From contig CAAGGB010000199.1 of the NCBI GenBank assembly GCA_900769285.1, positions 1 to 17,455 of the forward strand: 17,455 bases of DNA. Reading direction: 5' to 3'. The position numbers and the translations under genes are program-made. Below, one piece after another: positions 8,908 to 16,559 of the stretch. The DNA comes from Victivallales bacterium. Lineage in GTDB: Bacteria; Verrucomicrobiota; Lentisphaeria; Oligosphaerales; Oligosphaeraceae. Under the pieces are notes generated by a model. It searched no databases and was not told the DNA's origin. It worked only from the letters and a program-made list of their open reading frames with translations. Numbering within the stretch: position 1 is the stretch's first letter; every line of letters starts with the position of its first letter.

Positions 8908-10830
8908 TCAGCGGCCACGCGACGCCAGCGCCGCCGTCAGCGCCTCGCGCAGCTCCGGCAAATCCGCGTAGCGCAGGATGCCACGCACCGCGCACGCCGA
9001 TGACCAGCCGGGAACCGGCTCCGACAGCCACGAGCCAAACGACGCCAGCCCCTCATGCTCCTCCACCGACACCACCGACTCATGCAGCAGACCCGCGAAC
9101 AGCGCCAGCAGCGCGCCGTTGCCGCGGCCATGCAGATGCACCCGACGCGCGCCCTCCGACACCAGCAGGTCCAGCGTCCGCAGCACGTCGTAGACACGAC
9201 GCCCCAGATAGCTCTCGCCGAACATCACGCCGAAGCTGTGCAGCATGAACTCCGTACCGTAGCCCTGAAGCGCGCTCTCGCCGCGCTCCTCCTCCTGGCG
9301 CGACTCGCCGACGCCCCGCACATCCAGCGCGTACAGCGCGCCGCCGCCGTTCAGCCCGGCGACCCACTCGTCCGCGGCCTCGTCCTCGCTGCACCAATTC
9401 GGCAGCATCACGTGCACCTCCTCCTCCACATCCAGCGTATGGCACCGCTCGGGATGCTCCAGGCGCTTCTTCAGGATGGCCCGGATACCCGGCTCCTCCG
9501 TCTCCACCGCGTAGCGCGCCCACACACGACCCGCCACACGCACCGGGCGCGGTATCCGGAAATGCGGCGTCTCGCGCAGCGTCGGCACCTGCAAGAGGTC
9601 GCGCACCAGCGACTGCCAGCCAGCCGTGTCCGACGGCAGCCGCCAGCCCTCGCGCAGCGTCGCCGCACGTTCCGCCAGCATCTCCCACAGCGGGCGCGAA
9701 CCCGCCTTCACCACACTGCCCGCCGCCGTCACGTTCAGCTCCGCAGACGGCAGCGCGCGCGGACTCTCCACCCGCACCGCCTCGCCCTCCAGACCCGCCC
9801 GCCGGCGGAAGAACGACACCATCGCCTCCTGGTTGTGCGTCGAGTACCCGTGCGTCGTCGGCCCGACGAACAGCTCGACGCGCTCCTCCGCGCCCAGCAG
9901 CGCATAGAATCGCCTGAGGTCCTCATACGCCTCCTGCAAGCCGCGCCGCTCGAAGAAGTCGTAGCGCTGCCCAAGCAGGCAGATGGGCTTGGGCGCCTGC
10001 GCGAACAGCAGGTCGACCATCTCCAGACCCGCGCCGATGACGCCGGGCGGACACTGCTCCGCGTCCGTCGGCAGCTCGTTCTCGAGGTTGGTCAGGAAGC
10101 TGGTGACATGGCAGCTCGGCGCGGCCATGGCGAAGCGGTCGTCGCAGGCGAAGGCCCATTCGGTCAGCGTGCCGCCGCCGGAATTGCCCGTCACGCCGAC
10201 GCGCGACGGGTCGACCTCGGGGCGCGTCAGCAGGTAGTCCAGCGCCCGGCGGATGTCCCAGACGCGCCAGGCCGCCAGCGACTCGCCCAGCACCTCCAGC
10301 TGCTTGCCCATCATGTTGTGGCCCTCGCACAGCCCGCGGCCCATCCCCAGGTCGCGCCCCGCCTCGCGCAGCAGCGCGTACTGGTCACGCTCGCCCTGGT
10401 GAACCGGGTCGACCAGCAGCGCCACAAAGCCGTTCGCCGCCAGCCGACGCACAAAGCCCTGATACGTCTCCGACGCCTTGCCCTCCTGCGCGTGACCGCA
10501 GAGACCCACCACCGCCGGAGCGCGGCCCGTCAGACCCGCCGGCACATACAGGCTCGCCGTCACCACATATCCCGGACGGCTCTCGAACGACACCCGCTCG
10601 ATGCGGCAGGCCGCCTCCTCGATGACGCCGGCCACCCGCGCACGCAGCGGCGTCCGCTCCGGCAACTGCCCGAACGCCACCGCCACCGTCGCGCGGACGT
10701 AGTCGCGGTAGCGCAGCGCGTCGTCGCGCGTCTGCAGCCCGGCGAGGATGTCGTGCCGGACGGCGCGACGGGCGCGCAGCCGGGCGACGTAGTAGTCCAG
10801 AACCATATGTGCGTAGCCGTTTCGGGACAT
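8908..10830 (-). CDS. Alpha/beta-hydrolase, acetyl xylan esterase-like, with second degenerate hydrolase domain
   Basis: A 640-residue protein about twice the normal hydrolase length. The first domain has a nucleophile elbow VTGNSGGG (S217), a likely acid D291 (GQRYDFF) and H327 (THGYS), with an HxGxR-like loop around HQGER (144-148). It resembles acetyl xylan esterase/dienelactone hydrolase relatives. The last third (about 485-580) repeats hydrolase features (LDVRGVGES, then HGRGNGA), but the nucleophile Ser of the GxSxG elbow is replaced by Gly, so it is probably inactive. No signal peptide is visible. The frame is open from a TTG at 10839, but ATG 10830 has AAGGAG 10 nt upstream. It starts 28 nt after the CoaD-fusion gene, probably in the same transcript. 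The substrate is unknown. Confidence 0.87.
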   Translation of the reverse strand: MSRNGYAHMVLDYYVARLRARRAVRHDILAGLQTRDDALRYRDYVRATVAVAFGQLPERTPLRARVAGVIEEAACRIERVSFESRPGYVVTASLYVPAGLTGRAPAVVGLCGHAQEGKASETYQGFVRRLAANGFVALLVDPVHQGERDQYALLREAGRDLGMGRGLCEGHNMMGKQLEVLGESLAAWRVWDIRRALDYLLTRPEVDPSRVGVTGNSGGGTLTEWAFACDDRFAMAAPSCHVTSFLTNLENELPTDAEQCPPGVIGAGLEMVDLLFAQAPKPICLLGQRYDFFERRGLQEAYEDLRRFYALLGAEERVELFVGPTTHGYSTHNQEAMVSFFRRRAGLEGEAVRVESPRALPSAELNVTAAGSVVKAGSRPLWEMLAERAATLREGWRLPSDTAGWQSLVRDLLQVPTLRETPHFRIPRPVRVAGRVWARYAVETEEPGIRAILKKRLEHPERCHTLDVEEEVHVMLPNWCSEDEAADEWVAGLNGGGALYALDVRGVGESRQEEERGESALQGYGTEFMLHSFGVMFGESYLGRRVYDVLRTLDLLVSEGARRVHLHGRGNGALLALFAGLLHESVVSVEEHEGLASFGSWLSEPVPGWSSACAVRGILRYADLPELREALTAALASRGR

Positions 10831-10858
10831 GGGGGTCAAGCTCCTTGTGTGTGGTTTT

Positions 10859-11986
10859 TCAGCCGAACTGCTCCTGGAGCGTCTGGCTGGCGTAGTCGTA
10901 CTTGTGCGGATAGTAGATGCTGTCCATGCCGTGCGTGTCGAACTGCCTCAGTCCGTTGAGCATGGAGCTGCTGACGTGCTCCAGCCTCTTGTCGCAGGGG
11001 ATGTAGACGGTCTGGACGCCGCCGGGCCGCATGTCCTGCATGTAGGAGAGCTGGTTCATCTCGTAGTCGAGGTCGTAGCCGTTGCGCAGACCGCGCACGA
11101 GCGTGACGTTCGCGTACCGCGACTCCTGCCCGATGAGGTCGACGATGAGCGTGTCGAACGTCACCACCTCGTGGAAGGGAAGGATGCGGTCGAGCTGGCG
11201 GTCGCGCTCCAGGTGCTTCTTCTGCGGGTTGATGCCCAGCGCCAGAATCACCTTGTCGAAAATCATCTCCGCCTTCTCCAGAATCGACAGATGCCCGATG
11301 TGGAACGGGTTGAACGTGCCCGCGTAGATGCCCACGCGCGGACGACGGCGCTCCAGATACTCGATCAGGAACTCCATCGTCGGCTGACACCGCGGATAGC
11401 GCCGCGCGAAGCGCTGGAAGAACGCGCTCCGCCCACGACGGTAGTCCGCCATGTTCAGGCACTGGAACTCACGGAAAATCTGCGCCTCGTAGTCGATGAG
11501 GTCCACACGGCTGCCGTGGATGATGACCTGGCAGTCGTAGTCGTGGAAGCGCGCCGCGAAGTCGTCCTCGGCCGTCTGGTCGAACGTCGACAGGATGGTG
11601 CGCCGAATCTGCTCCCGGTCCGCCGACGGCAGCGGCTCGCCCAGCAGACCCATCACGTGCTCGAACGCCGCCGCCGAGCGACGCTCGCTGTCGCCGCCCA
11701 GCGGATACCACACCACGTCGTGGAACAGCGCCGTCAGCAGCATCCGCGAGGCCGTCGGCTCGTCGCCCCACTCGTACTGACGGATGCGCTCCACGATGCG
11801 GTGCAGATGCTCCAGCGTGTGGAAATGCCGGTGCGGCTGCCGATACGCCGCGAACACCGCGTCCACCCACGGACGCGACCAGTCCAGACCATAGGCGTTC
11901 CGCTCCGTCAGCGCCTGGCGCAGCGACGCCTCCAGCTCACGAGACCGCTCATCCGGCCCGGACGTCTCCATCATCGCCGACGACAT
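10859..11986 (-). CDS. coaD: HD-domain (COG4339-like) / phosphopantetheine adenylyltransferase fusion
   Basis: A 375-residue two-domain protein. Residues 215-375 match CoaD, which transfers AMP from ATP to 4'-phosphopantetheine to give dephospho-CoA. Motifs visible are YAGTFNPFHIGH (221-232, with the HxGH pair H229/H232), GINPQKK (251-257), VRGLRNGYDLDYE (297-309) and the late VSSSML region. CoaD is normally about 160 residues, so the N-terminal 210 residues are extra. They match the small predicted metal-dependent HD phosphohydrolase family: HRHFHTLEHL (52-61), LFHDVVW (87-93) and later D and YEAQI segments. The frame stays open upstream inside iorA, but ATG 11986 sits 5 nt after the iorA stop, with AGGAGG 10 nt ahead. 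This suggests translational coupling with iorA. Whether the HD part acts on a CoA-pathway molecule is unknown. Confidence 0.9.
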   Translation of the reverse strand: MSSAMMETSGPDERSRELEASLRQALTERNAYGLDWSRPWVDAVFAAYRQPHRHFHTLEHLHRIVERIRQYEWGDEPTASRMLLTALFHDVVWYPLGGDSERRSAAAFEHVMGLLGEPLPSADREQIRRTILSTFDQTAEDDFAARFHDYDCQVIIHGSRVDLIDYEAQIFREFQCLNMADYRRGRSAFFQRFARRYPRCQPTMEFLIEYLERRRPRVGIYAGTFNPFHIGHLSILEKAEMIFDKVILALGINPQKKHLERDRQLDRILPFHEVVTFDTLIVDLIGQESRYANVTLVRGLRNGYDLDYEMNQLSYMQDMRPGGVQTVYIPCDKRLEHVSSSMLNGLRQFDTHGMDSIYYPHKYDYASQTLQEQFG

Positions 11987-11991
11987 CGCCC

Positions 11992-13770
11992 TCACGCCTC
12001 CTTCATCTCCTCCGGACACGCCAGCGCCGAGAAGCGGCACACCTGCACACACAGCCCGCAGCCGTTGCACAGCGACCCGTTCACCCGGGGCGGCTCGCCC
12101 TTGCGGCTCAGCTCCAGCGCCGGACACCCCAGCTTCAGGCACGCGCCGCACACCTTGCAGCGCGCCGTGTCCACGCACGGCGACACGCCCAGACGCGCGC
12201 GCTCCTTCAGGATGCACGGCGCCCGCGAAATCACCAGCGTCATCTCGTCCGCCGACAGCGCCTCGCGGAAGACCGCCACCGTCGCCTCCAGCTCGTAGGG
12301 GTTCACCACCCGGATGCGTCGCACCCCGCAGGCCTCGGCGATGCGCTCGATGGACGCCTCCTGCGTCGCCTCGCCCATCAGCGTCCGGCCCGTGCCCGGA
12401 TGGTCCTGGTGGCCGGTCATCGCCGTCGTCCGGTTGTCCACCACCACCAGCACCGCCTGGCCGCGGTTGTACACCATGTTCAGCAGCCCCGTCATCCCCG
12501 AGTGGAAGAACGTCGAGTCGCCCAGGATGCCCACCACCGGACGACGCTCGCCCGCCTGGACCATCCCATGCGCCAGCGTGAAGCCGCCGCCCATGCACAG
12601 TATCGTGTCCGTCCGCGACAGCGGCGGAAACACGCCCAGGCTGTAGCAGCCGATGTCGCCCGTCACAATCACGTCAAACTTCGTCAGCGCGTAGAAGATG
12701 CCGCGATGCGGACAGCCCGCGCACAGCAGCGGCGGACGACCCGGCAAATCGGACGCCTCCGCCACCGGCCCCGGAACCGCGCTCGCCGTACCCGACAGCG
12801 CCGCACGCATCGCCAGCAGACGCTCCGGACGCAGCTCGCCCGTCCGCGGCACCAGACCCGTCTCCTTCCCCTCGCACGCAAAGCCCAGCGACCGCAGGTG
12901 CTCCTCCAAAATCGGATCACCCTCCTCGATGACCACCAGACGCCGCACGCTCCCCGCGAACTCGCGCAGCAGCGCGTCCGGATACGGCCACCCCCAGCCC
13001 AGCTTCAGCACCGACGCCTCCGGGAACGCCTCCACGCAGTGCAGCGCCGTCACCCCGTGCGACACGATGCCCAGCGCGTCCCCACACCGAAACACGCGGT
13101 TCAGACCGCTCGCCGAATTCTCCGCCGACTGCGCCGCCAGACGCTCCTCAACCTTCTCCCGCAGCTTCCGACCCCAGATGGGCAGCGGACAGAACTGCTG
13201 CGGATTCCGCTCGAAGTGCGCGTCAACCGGCGCCTGACGCTCCCCGCACGGCACCTGGAAGCGCGAGTGGCTCACGCACGTCGTCGTCCGCACCATCACC
13301 GGACAGCGGTGGCGCTCCGACAGCGCGAACGCCTCCAGCATGAACGCGCGGCAGTCCACCGCGTCACCCGGCTCCAGCACCGGCAGCTTCGCCAGCCGCG
13401 CGTAGTGGCGCGTGTCCTGCTCCGTCTGGGAGGAGTTCATCCCCGGGTCGTCCGCGACCACCACCACCATGCCCCCCACGACGCCGATGTAGGAGAGCGT
13501 CATCAGCGGGTCGGCCGCCACGTTCAGCCCCACCAGCTTCATCGTCACCAGACTGCGCGCCCCCGCGATGGCCGCGCCGGCCGCCGCCTCCAGGGCCACC
13601 TTCTCGTTCGGGCTCCACTCGCAGTACACGCCCGGATACGTCACCAGACTCTCCAGTATCTCCGTCGAGGGCGTCCCGGGATACCCGAACGCCGCGCGCA
13701 CGCCCGCCTCCCAGGCGCCCCGCGCCAGGGCCTCATTGCCGCTCAGCAACTGTCTCTTGCTCTCGTCCAT
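11992..13770 (-). CDS. iorA: Indolepyruvate:ferredoxin oxidoreductase, alpha subunit
   Basis: A 592-residue large subunit of the enzyme that converts aryl-pyruvates and CoA to aryl-acetyl-CoA, CO2 and reduced ferredoxin. The N-terminus LLSGNEALARGA...YPGTPSTEI is typical. The thiamine-pyrophosphate region has GCPHRGIFYAL (near 357) and GDSTFFHSGMTGLLNMVYN (near 423). The C-terminus carries two 4Fe-4S motifs: a CxxCxxCx4CP (CKVCGACLKLGCP) and a CxxCxxCxxxC (CNGCGLCVQVC). This matches the fused-ferredoxin form of IorA. A GTG at 13794 would add 8 residues, but ATG 13770 gives the usual start. It lies 57 nt after paaK and 5 nt before the CoaD fusion. Its partner iorB lies upstream, with paaK between them. 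Confidence 0.95.
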   Translation of the reverse strand: MDESKRQLLSGNEALARGAWEAGVRAAFGYPGTPSTEILESLVTYPGVYCEWSPNEKVALEAAAGAAIAGARSLVTMKLVGLNVAADPLMTLSYIGVVGGMVVVVADDPGMNSSQTEQDTRHYARLAKLPVLEPGDAVDCRAFMLEAFALSERHRCPVMVRTTTCVSHSRFQVPCGERQAPVDAHFERNPQQFCPLPIWGRKLREKVEERLAAQSAENSASGLNRVFRCGDALGIVSHGVTALHCVEAFPEASVLKLGWGWPYPDALLREFAGSVRRLVVIEEGDPILEEHLRSLGFACEGKETGLVPRTGELRPERLLAMRAALSGTASAVPGPVAEASDLPGRPPLLCAGCPHRGIFYALTKFDVIVTGDIGCYSLGVFPPLSRTDTILCMGGGFTLAHGMVQAGERRPVVGILGDSTFFHSGMTGLLNMVYNRGQAVLVVVDNRTTAMTGHQDHPGTGRTLMGEATQEASIERIAEACGVRRIRVVNPYELEATVAVFREALSADEMTLVISRAPCILKERARLGVSPCVDTARCKVCGACLKLGCPALELSRKGEPPRVNGSLCNGCGLCVQVCRFSALACPEEMKEA

Positions 13771-13827
13771 GGTCACACTTCTCGTCTCGCACACGTCTCC
13801 AGGTGATGTCGTCCTCTCGCCAGCGTC

Positions 13828-15120
13828 TCAGTCGATGGGCTTGCCGTCCTTCCAGTGGAAGACGCGCTTCGCCTTGCCCTCGGCCTGCGGGAAGGTCCCC
13901 GGCGGGTAGACGTCGCCGTCCGGCGAGAACCCGAGCGTCTCCTTGAGCGCCTTCTCGACCATATAGCTGGTGACGTTCGGCTCCGCCTCCACCTCGACGC
14001 GCAGGTTCTGGATGCCGTCCACCTCGTTGATGATGATGCGGTAGTTCGGATGCACGCCCGGAATGCCCAGCAGCGTCTGCTCCACCTGCGCCGGGAAGAA
14101 GTTCACGCCCTTGATGATGAGCATGTCGTCCACGCGACCCTTGATGGTGTCCAGACGGACGTGGGTGCGCCCGCAGGGACACGTGTCGCTCGACAGCACG
14201 CGCGTCAGGTCGCCCGTCCGGTAGCGCACGACCGGTATCGCCTCGCGAGTCAGCGCCGTCACGACCAGCTCGCCAATCTCGCCCTCCGGCACCTGCCGCC
14301 CCGTCACGGGGTCCACAATCTCGACGATGTAGTGGTCCTCCCACACGTGGATGCCGTGGTGGCACTGGCAGTCCATGCCGAGCGTGCCGATGCCGCCGGT
14401 CTCCGTCATGCCGTAGATGTCGTACGGGTCGATGCCCAGGCCCTCGCGCAGACGCGCCTTCATCTCCGGCGTGAACGACTCGGCGCCGAAGATGCCGATG
14501 CGCAGGTCGGGCAGCGTCTCGCCCATCTGCCGCATCACCTCCATGATGCGCGTGCCGTACGACACGACCGCCACAATGCCGTTCGTGCGCATGTCCTTCG
14601 CCAGACGCACCTGGCGCGCCGTGTTGCCCGCGCCCGTCGGCACCACGAACAGCCCCGCGCGGCGCGCGCCATGATAGCACCCGAACCCGCCGTTGAACAG
14701 CCCGAAGCCCGGCGTGATCTGAATGACGTCCGTCTTCTTCATGCCCGCCATGCAGTAGCACCGCGCCATGCACTCCGCCCACTGGTCCAGGTCGTGCTGC
14801 GTGTACAGCATCACCACCGGCGTGCCGCTCGTCCCGCTCGACATGTGCATCTCCACCACGTCGTGACGGTCCACGCAGCTCATCCCGTCCGGATGCTGCT
14901 CGCGGAAATCCTTCTTCGTCATGAACGGCAGACGCTCCAGATCCTCCAGCCCACGGAACGAGCCCAGGTCTATCCCCGCCTCACGGTAACGCTGCGCGAA
15001 GAAGCGGTTGTGCACCCCCGTGTGACGGACGATGTTCACCAGACGACGCTGCTGGATCGCCCGCAGCTCCTCACGCGTGTACGTCTCCTCCTCGTGGTTG
15101 AAAAACGTGCTCTCTCTCAT
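13828..15120 (-). CDS. paaK: Phenylacetate-CoA ligase (AMP-forming)
   Basis: A 430-residue enzyme, the usual PaaK length. It makes aryl-acetyl-CoA from an aryl-acetate, ATP and CoA. The ATP-binding loop is SSGTSGTPVV (94-103). YGMTETGG (236-243), RYRTGD (299-304) and IKGRVDDMLIIKGVNFFP (326-343) are the standard adenylate-forming enzyme motifs. Two Cys pairs (CQCH and CPCG) are seen in many anaerobic PaaK proteins. It is placed between iorB and iorA, so its arylacetate/aryl-CoA reaction is probably paired with the ferredoxin oxidoreductase. Either fermentation of aromatic amino acids or re-use of aryl acids for amino acid synthesis is possible. ATG 15120 has AGGG 5 nt upstream. Confidence 0.95.
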   Translation of the reverse strand: MRESTFFNHEEETYTREELRAIQQRRLVNIVRHTGVHNRFFAQRYREAGIDLGSFRGLEDLERLPFMTKKDFREQHPDGMSCVDRHDVVEMHMSSGTSGTPVVMLYTQHDLDQWAECMARCYCMAGMKKTDVIQITPGFGLFNGGFGCYHGARRAGLFVVPTGAGNTARQVRLAKDMRTNGIVAVVSYGTRIMEVMRQMGETLPDLRIGIFGAESFTPEMKARLREGLGIDPYDIYGMTETGGIGTLGMDCQCHHGIHVWEDHYIVEIVDPVTGRQVPEGEIGELVVTALTREAIPVVRYRTGDLTRVLSSDTCPCGRTHVRLDTIKGRVDDMLIIKGVNFFPAQVEQTLLGIPGVHPNYRIIINEVDGIQNLRVEVEAEPNVTSYMVEKALKETLGFSPDGDVYPPGTFPQAEGKAKRVFHWKDGKPID

Positions 15121-15206
15121 CGTGACCCTATATCCTCAATAGATGGGTTGATTTTCAATGCTATGACATGAACATGAAACGAAACGAACCGCCCCGGACG
15201 CGACCC

Positions 15207-15776
15207 TCACTCGCCGCGACCCGCCGCGAACGCCCGCAGATTCGCCTCCAGCAGCTGCGGACGGACAATCCGCCTGAACGACGACTCCCAGCACGACGGC
15301 GACAGCGGCAGACGCGCGCTCAGCGCACCCAGCAGCACCGTGTTCACCAGACGCGCGTCACCCAGCGACGACGCCACCGCCGCAACGTCCACCAGACGCA
15401 GCGACCCGAACACACGACGCAGACGATCCTCCACGTCCGACGGATACGTCGCCTGGCCCATCGACACCGTCACCGGTATCAGCCGCGCCAGCGACACCAC
15501 CGCATAGCCGCCCGGACGAAGGCTGTGCGCCCAGCGCAGCGCCTCCACCGGCTCCATCCCAAACAGCGCGTCCGCCTCGCCCGGCGCAAACAGCGGCGAG
15601 AACAGCTCCTCGCCAAACCGAACCTGCGCCGTCACCGAGCCGCCGCGCTGCGCCATCCCGTGAAGCTCGTTCGTCGTCACCCGCAGCCCCGCGGACTCCG
15701 CCGCACCCGCGATGACCTTCGCCGCGAACAGAATCCCCTGCCCCCCGACGCCACACAACATGATGTTCGTACTCAT
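15207..15776 (-). CDS. iorB: Indolepyruvate:ferredoxin oxidoreductase, beta subunit
   Basis: A 189-residue small subunit, the normal IorB length. The N-terminus MLCGVGGQGILFAAKVIA is the conserved glycine-rich segment of the 2-oxoacid:ferredoxin oxidoreductase gamma-type domain. NELHGMAQRGGSV and the following GEADALFGMEPVEALR are also typical. It pairs with the IorA product encoded beyond paaK. The start is uncertain: ATG 15776 (MSTNIMLCG) or ATG 15788 (four residues longer); a frame open to 15854 is less likely because of its unusual composition. It is the first gene of the iorB-paaK-iorA-coaD run; 86 nt separate it from paaK. The promoter candidate is about 75 nt upstream. Confidence 0.93.
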   Translation of the reverse strand: MSTNIMLCGVGGQGILFAAKVIAGAAESAGLRVTTNELHGMAQRGGSVTAQVRFGEELFSPLFAPGEADALFGMEPVEALRWAHSLRPGGYAVVSLARLIPVTVSMGQATYPSDVEDRLRRVFGSLRLVDVAAVASSLGDARLVNTVLLGALSARLPLSPSCWESSFRRIVRPQLLEANLRAFAAGRGE

Positions 15777-15862
15777 CCTTACAGACATTCCCGACCAGCT
15801 TGACGACCGACTCTCACACGCGCCGTGACCCACAGCGGGGCCACGACCTTGCAAATCTCTGT

Positions 15863-15890
15863 AAAATAATAGTCATTCTGGACTTTGCAA
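15863..15890 (-). promoter_or_regulatory. Candidate iorB operon promoter
   Basis: Minus-strand TTGCAA (15890-15885), a 16-nt spacer and TATTTT (15868-15863) lie in an AT-rich patch ahead of iorB. The patch is bounded by an 8-bp inverted repeat, CTTGCAAA (15848-15855) and TTTGCAAG (15884-15891), which could also be an operator overlapping the -35 box. Confidence 0.4.
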
Positions 15891-15897
15891 GCCCACC

Positions 15898-15915
15898 GGG
15901 ACACTTTTGGGACAC
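15898..15915 (-). promoter_or_regulatory. Direct heptamer repeat upstream of the iorB promoter
   Basis: GGGACAC occurs at 15898-15904 and again at 15909-15915, an exact copy with an 11-bp period, about one helical turn. It lies 7 nt upstream of the -35 candidate, where class II activators bind. This may be a regulator site for the aryl-CoA operon. Confidence 0.35.
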
Positions 15916-15966
15916 CCCAAGCGCCCCCCCACGCCCGCCCCCGCCAGGCAAGGCTTGCCTGCGAAG

Positions 15967-16031
15967 AGTCCACAAAAGGCACAAAAGACGCAAAATGTGC
16001 CTTCGCATCGTCTTTGCGCCTTTTGTGGACT
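15967..16031. repeat. Long hairpin built from repeat units
   Basis: AGTCCACAAAAGGC (15967-15980) is an exact inverted copy of GCCTTTTGTGGACT (16018-16031). AAAGACG (15984-15990) and CGTCTTT (16009-16015) extend the stem after a small bulge. The right arm is also the start of the first tandem repeat copy. It could act as a terminator for a convergent transcript or be part of a repeat element. Confidence 0.6.
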
Positions 16032-16190
16032 GAACACGCAACTATCGTTCAGTGTGTTTTGTGCCTTTTGCGTCTTTTGTGTCTTTTGTGGACTGAAAAC
16101 TCAACTATCCTTCGGTGTGTTTTTCGTCTTTTGTGTCTTTTGTGGACTGAACACGCAACTATCGTTCAGTGTGCTTTGTGTCTTATGTGG
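16020..16190. repeat. Tandem repeat with 9-nt internal unit
   Basis: Three related copies start with CTTTTGTGGACTGAA at 16020, 16083 and 16137 and include a shared CAACTATC-TTC-GTGTG segment. The copy spacings are 63 and 54 nt, both multiples of 9. Between them runs a degenerate 9-nt unit of the GTGTCTTTT type. Length variation by whole 9-nt units points to slippage. The plus-strand frame stays open through it (Phe-Cys-Val/Ala triplets), but this is most likely a by-product of the period. Confidence 0.75.
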
Positions 16191-16215
16191 CGGTGTTCTG
16201 GCTCCTGCTGGGAAT

Positions 16216-16419
16216 TCAGCAATGATTTAAGGGCATTGCGTCCAAAATAGGAAACAGTCTATAGAATCGTAGGTATTTGCTGAGGTCGGTGAAATCGAAA
16301 CCTTCTCCATATTCAGCTACCAGGTGATATGCCAAGGTTTGGATGACCTGTTTGACATAGACAGCATGACCTTTGCCCCCAGAAAACCAATTTTGGACGC
16401 ACTGCGTCCAAAATTTCAA
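16216..16419 (-). pseudogene. Remnant of DUF1016/YhcG N-terminal domain
   Basis: A 67-codon frame beginning with TTG at 16419. From about codon 15 the translation (GGKGHAVYVKQVIQTL, then AEYGEGFDFTDLSKYLRFY and RLFPILDA) matches the conserved N-terminal domain of DUF1016 proteins. These are PDDEXK-nuclease-associated proteins often found inside type I restriction operons. The usual first 30 or so residues are missing and are replaced by sequence from the inverted repeat. The frame stops at 16216, far short of the 300-plus residues of the family, and nothing downstream continues it. It is therefore a fragment, probably not functional. The recognition is by eye. Confidence 0.6.
16389..16415. 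repeat. Perfect 27-bp inverted repeat
   Basis: AATTTTGGACGCA (16389-16401), one central base, then TGCGTCCAAAATT (16403-16415). Another half copy, TGCGTCCAAAAT, lies at 16237-16248. The two sites bracket the DUF1016 remnant, as ends of a small element or a deletion junction would. Confidence 0.7.
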
Positions 16420-16559
16420 GTTATTGATTTCCTTAATCTTATCTCCTCTTCCGACACGTCACTCTCCCCAGACATCAGCTTCGACAACAGCGTGTCGCGC
16501 AAAGGCACAAGACGACATGACTCTTTTCGTAACCTGATAGCCTCAGTCACCCTTGGCGG
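16416..16559 (-). pseudogene. hsdS: C-terminal remnant of type I restriction specificity subunit (HsdS)
   Basis: Reading the minus strand from 16559, the 47-codon tail before the stop at 16416 contains EAIRLRKES, then LRDTLLSKLMSGESDVSEE. The RDTLLxKLMSGE block is the hallmark C-terminus of HsdS, the DNA-recognition subunit of type I restriction-modification systems. Upstream of about 16560 the frame loses any resemblance to HsdS and is closed by a stop near 16647. The two target-recognition domains are gone. It abuts the DUF1016 remnant in the hsdS-DUF1016 order known from type I loci. Call made from the motif only. Confidence 0.6.

Noticed and set aside
15129..15158. Promoter-like TTGAAA and GATATA ahead of paaK
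   Set aside because: The -10 box would end only 8 nt before the start codon, leaving no room for a ribosome-binding site in the transcript.
15907..16230. Plus-strand open frame rich in Phe and Cys
   Set aside because: It is produced by the 9-nt tandem repeat, whose period is a multiple of three; no start signal or known domain supports a gene.
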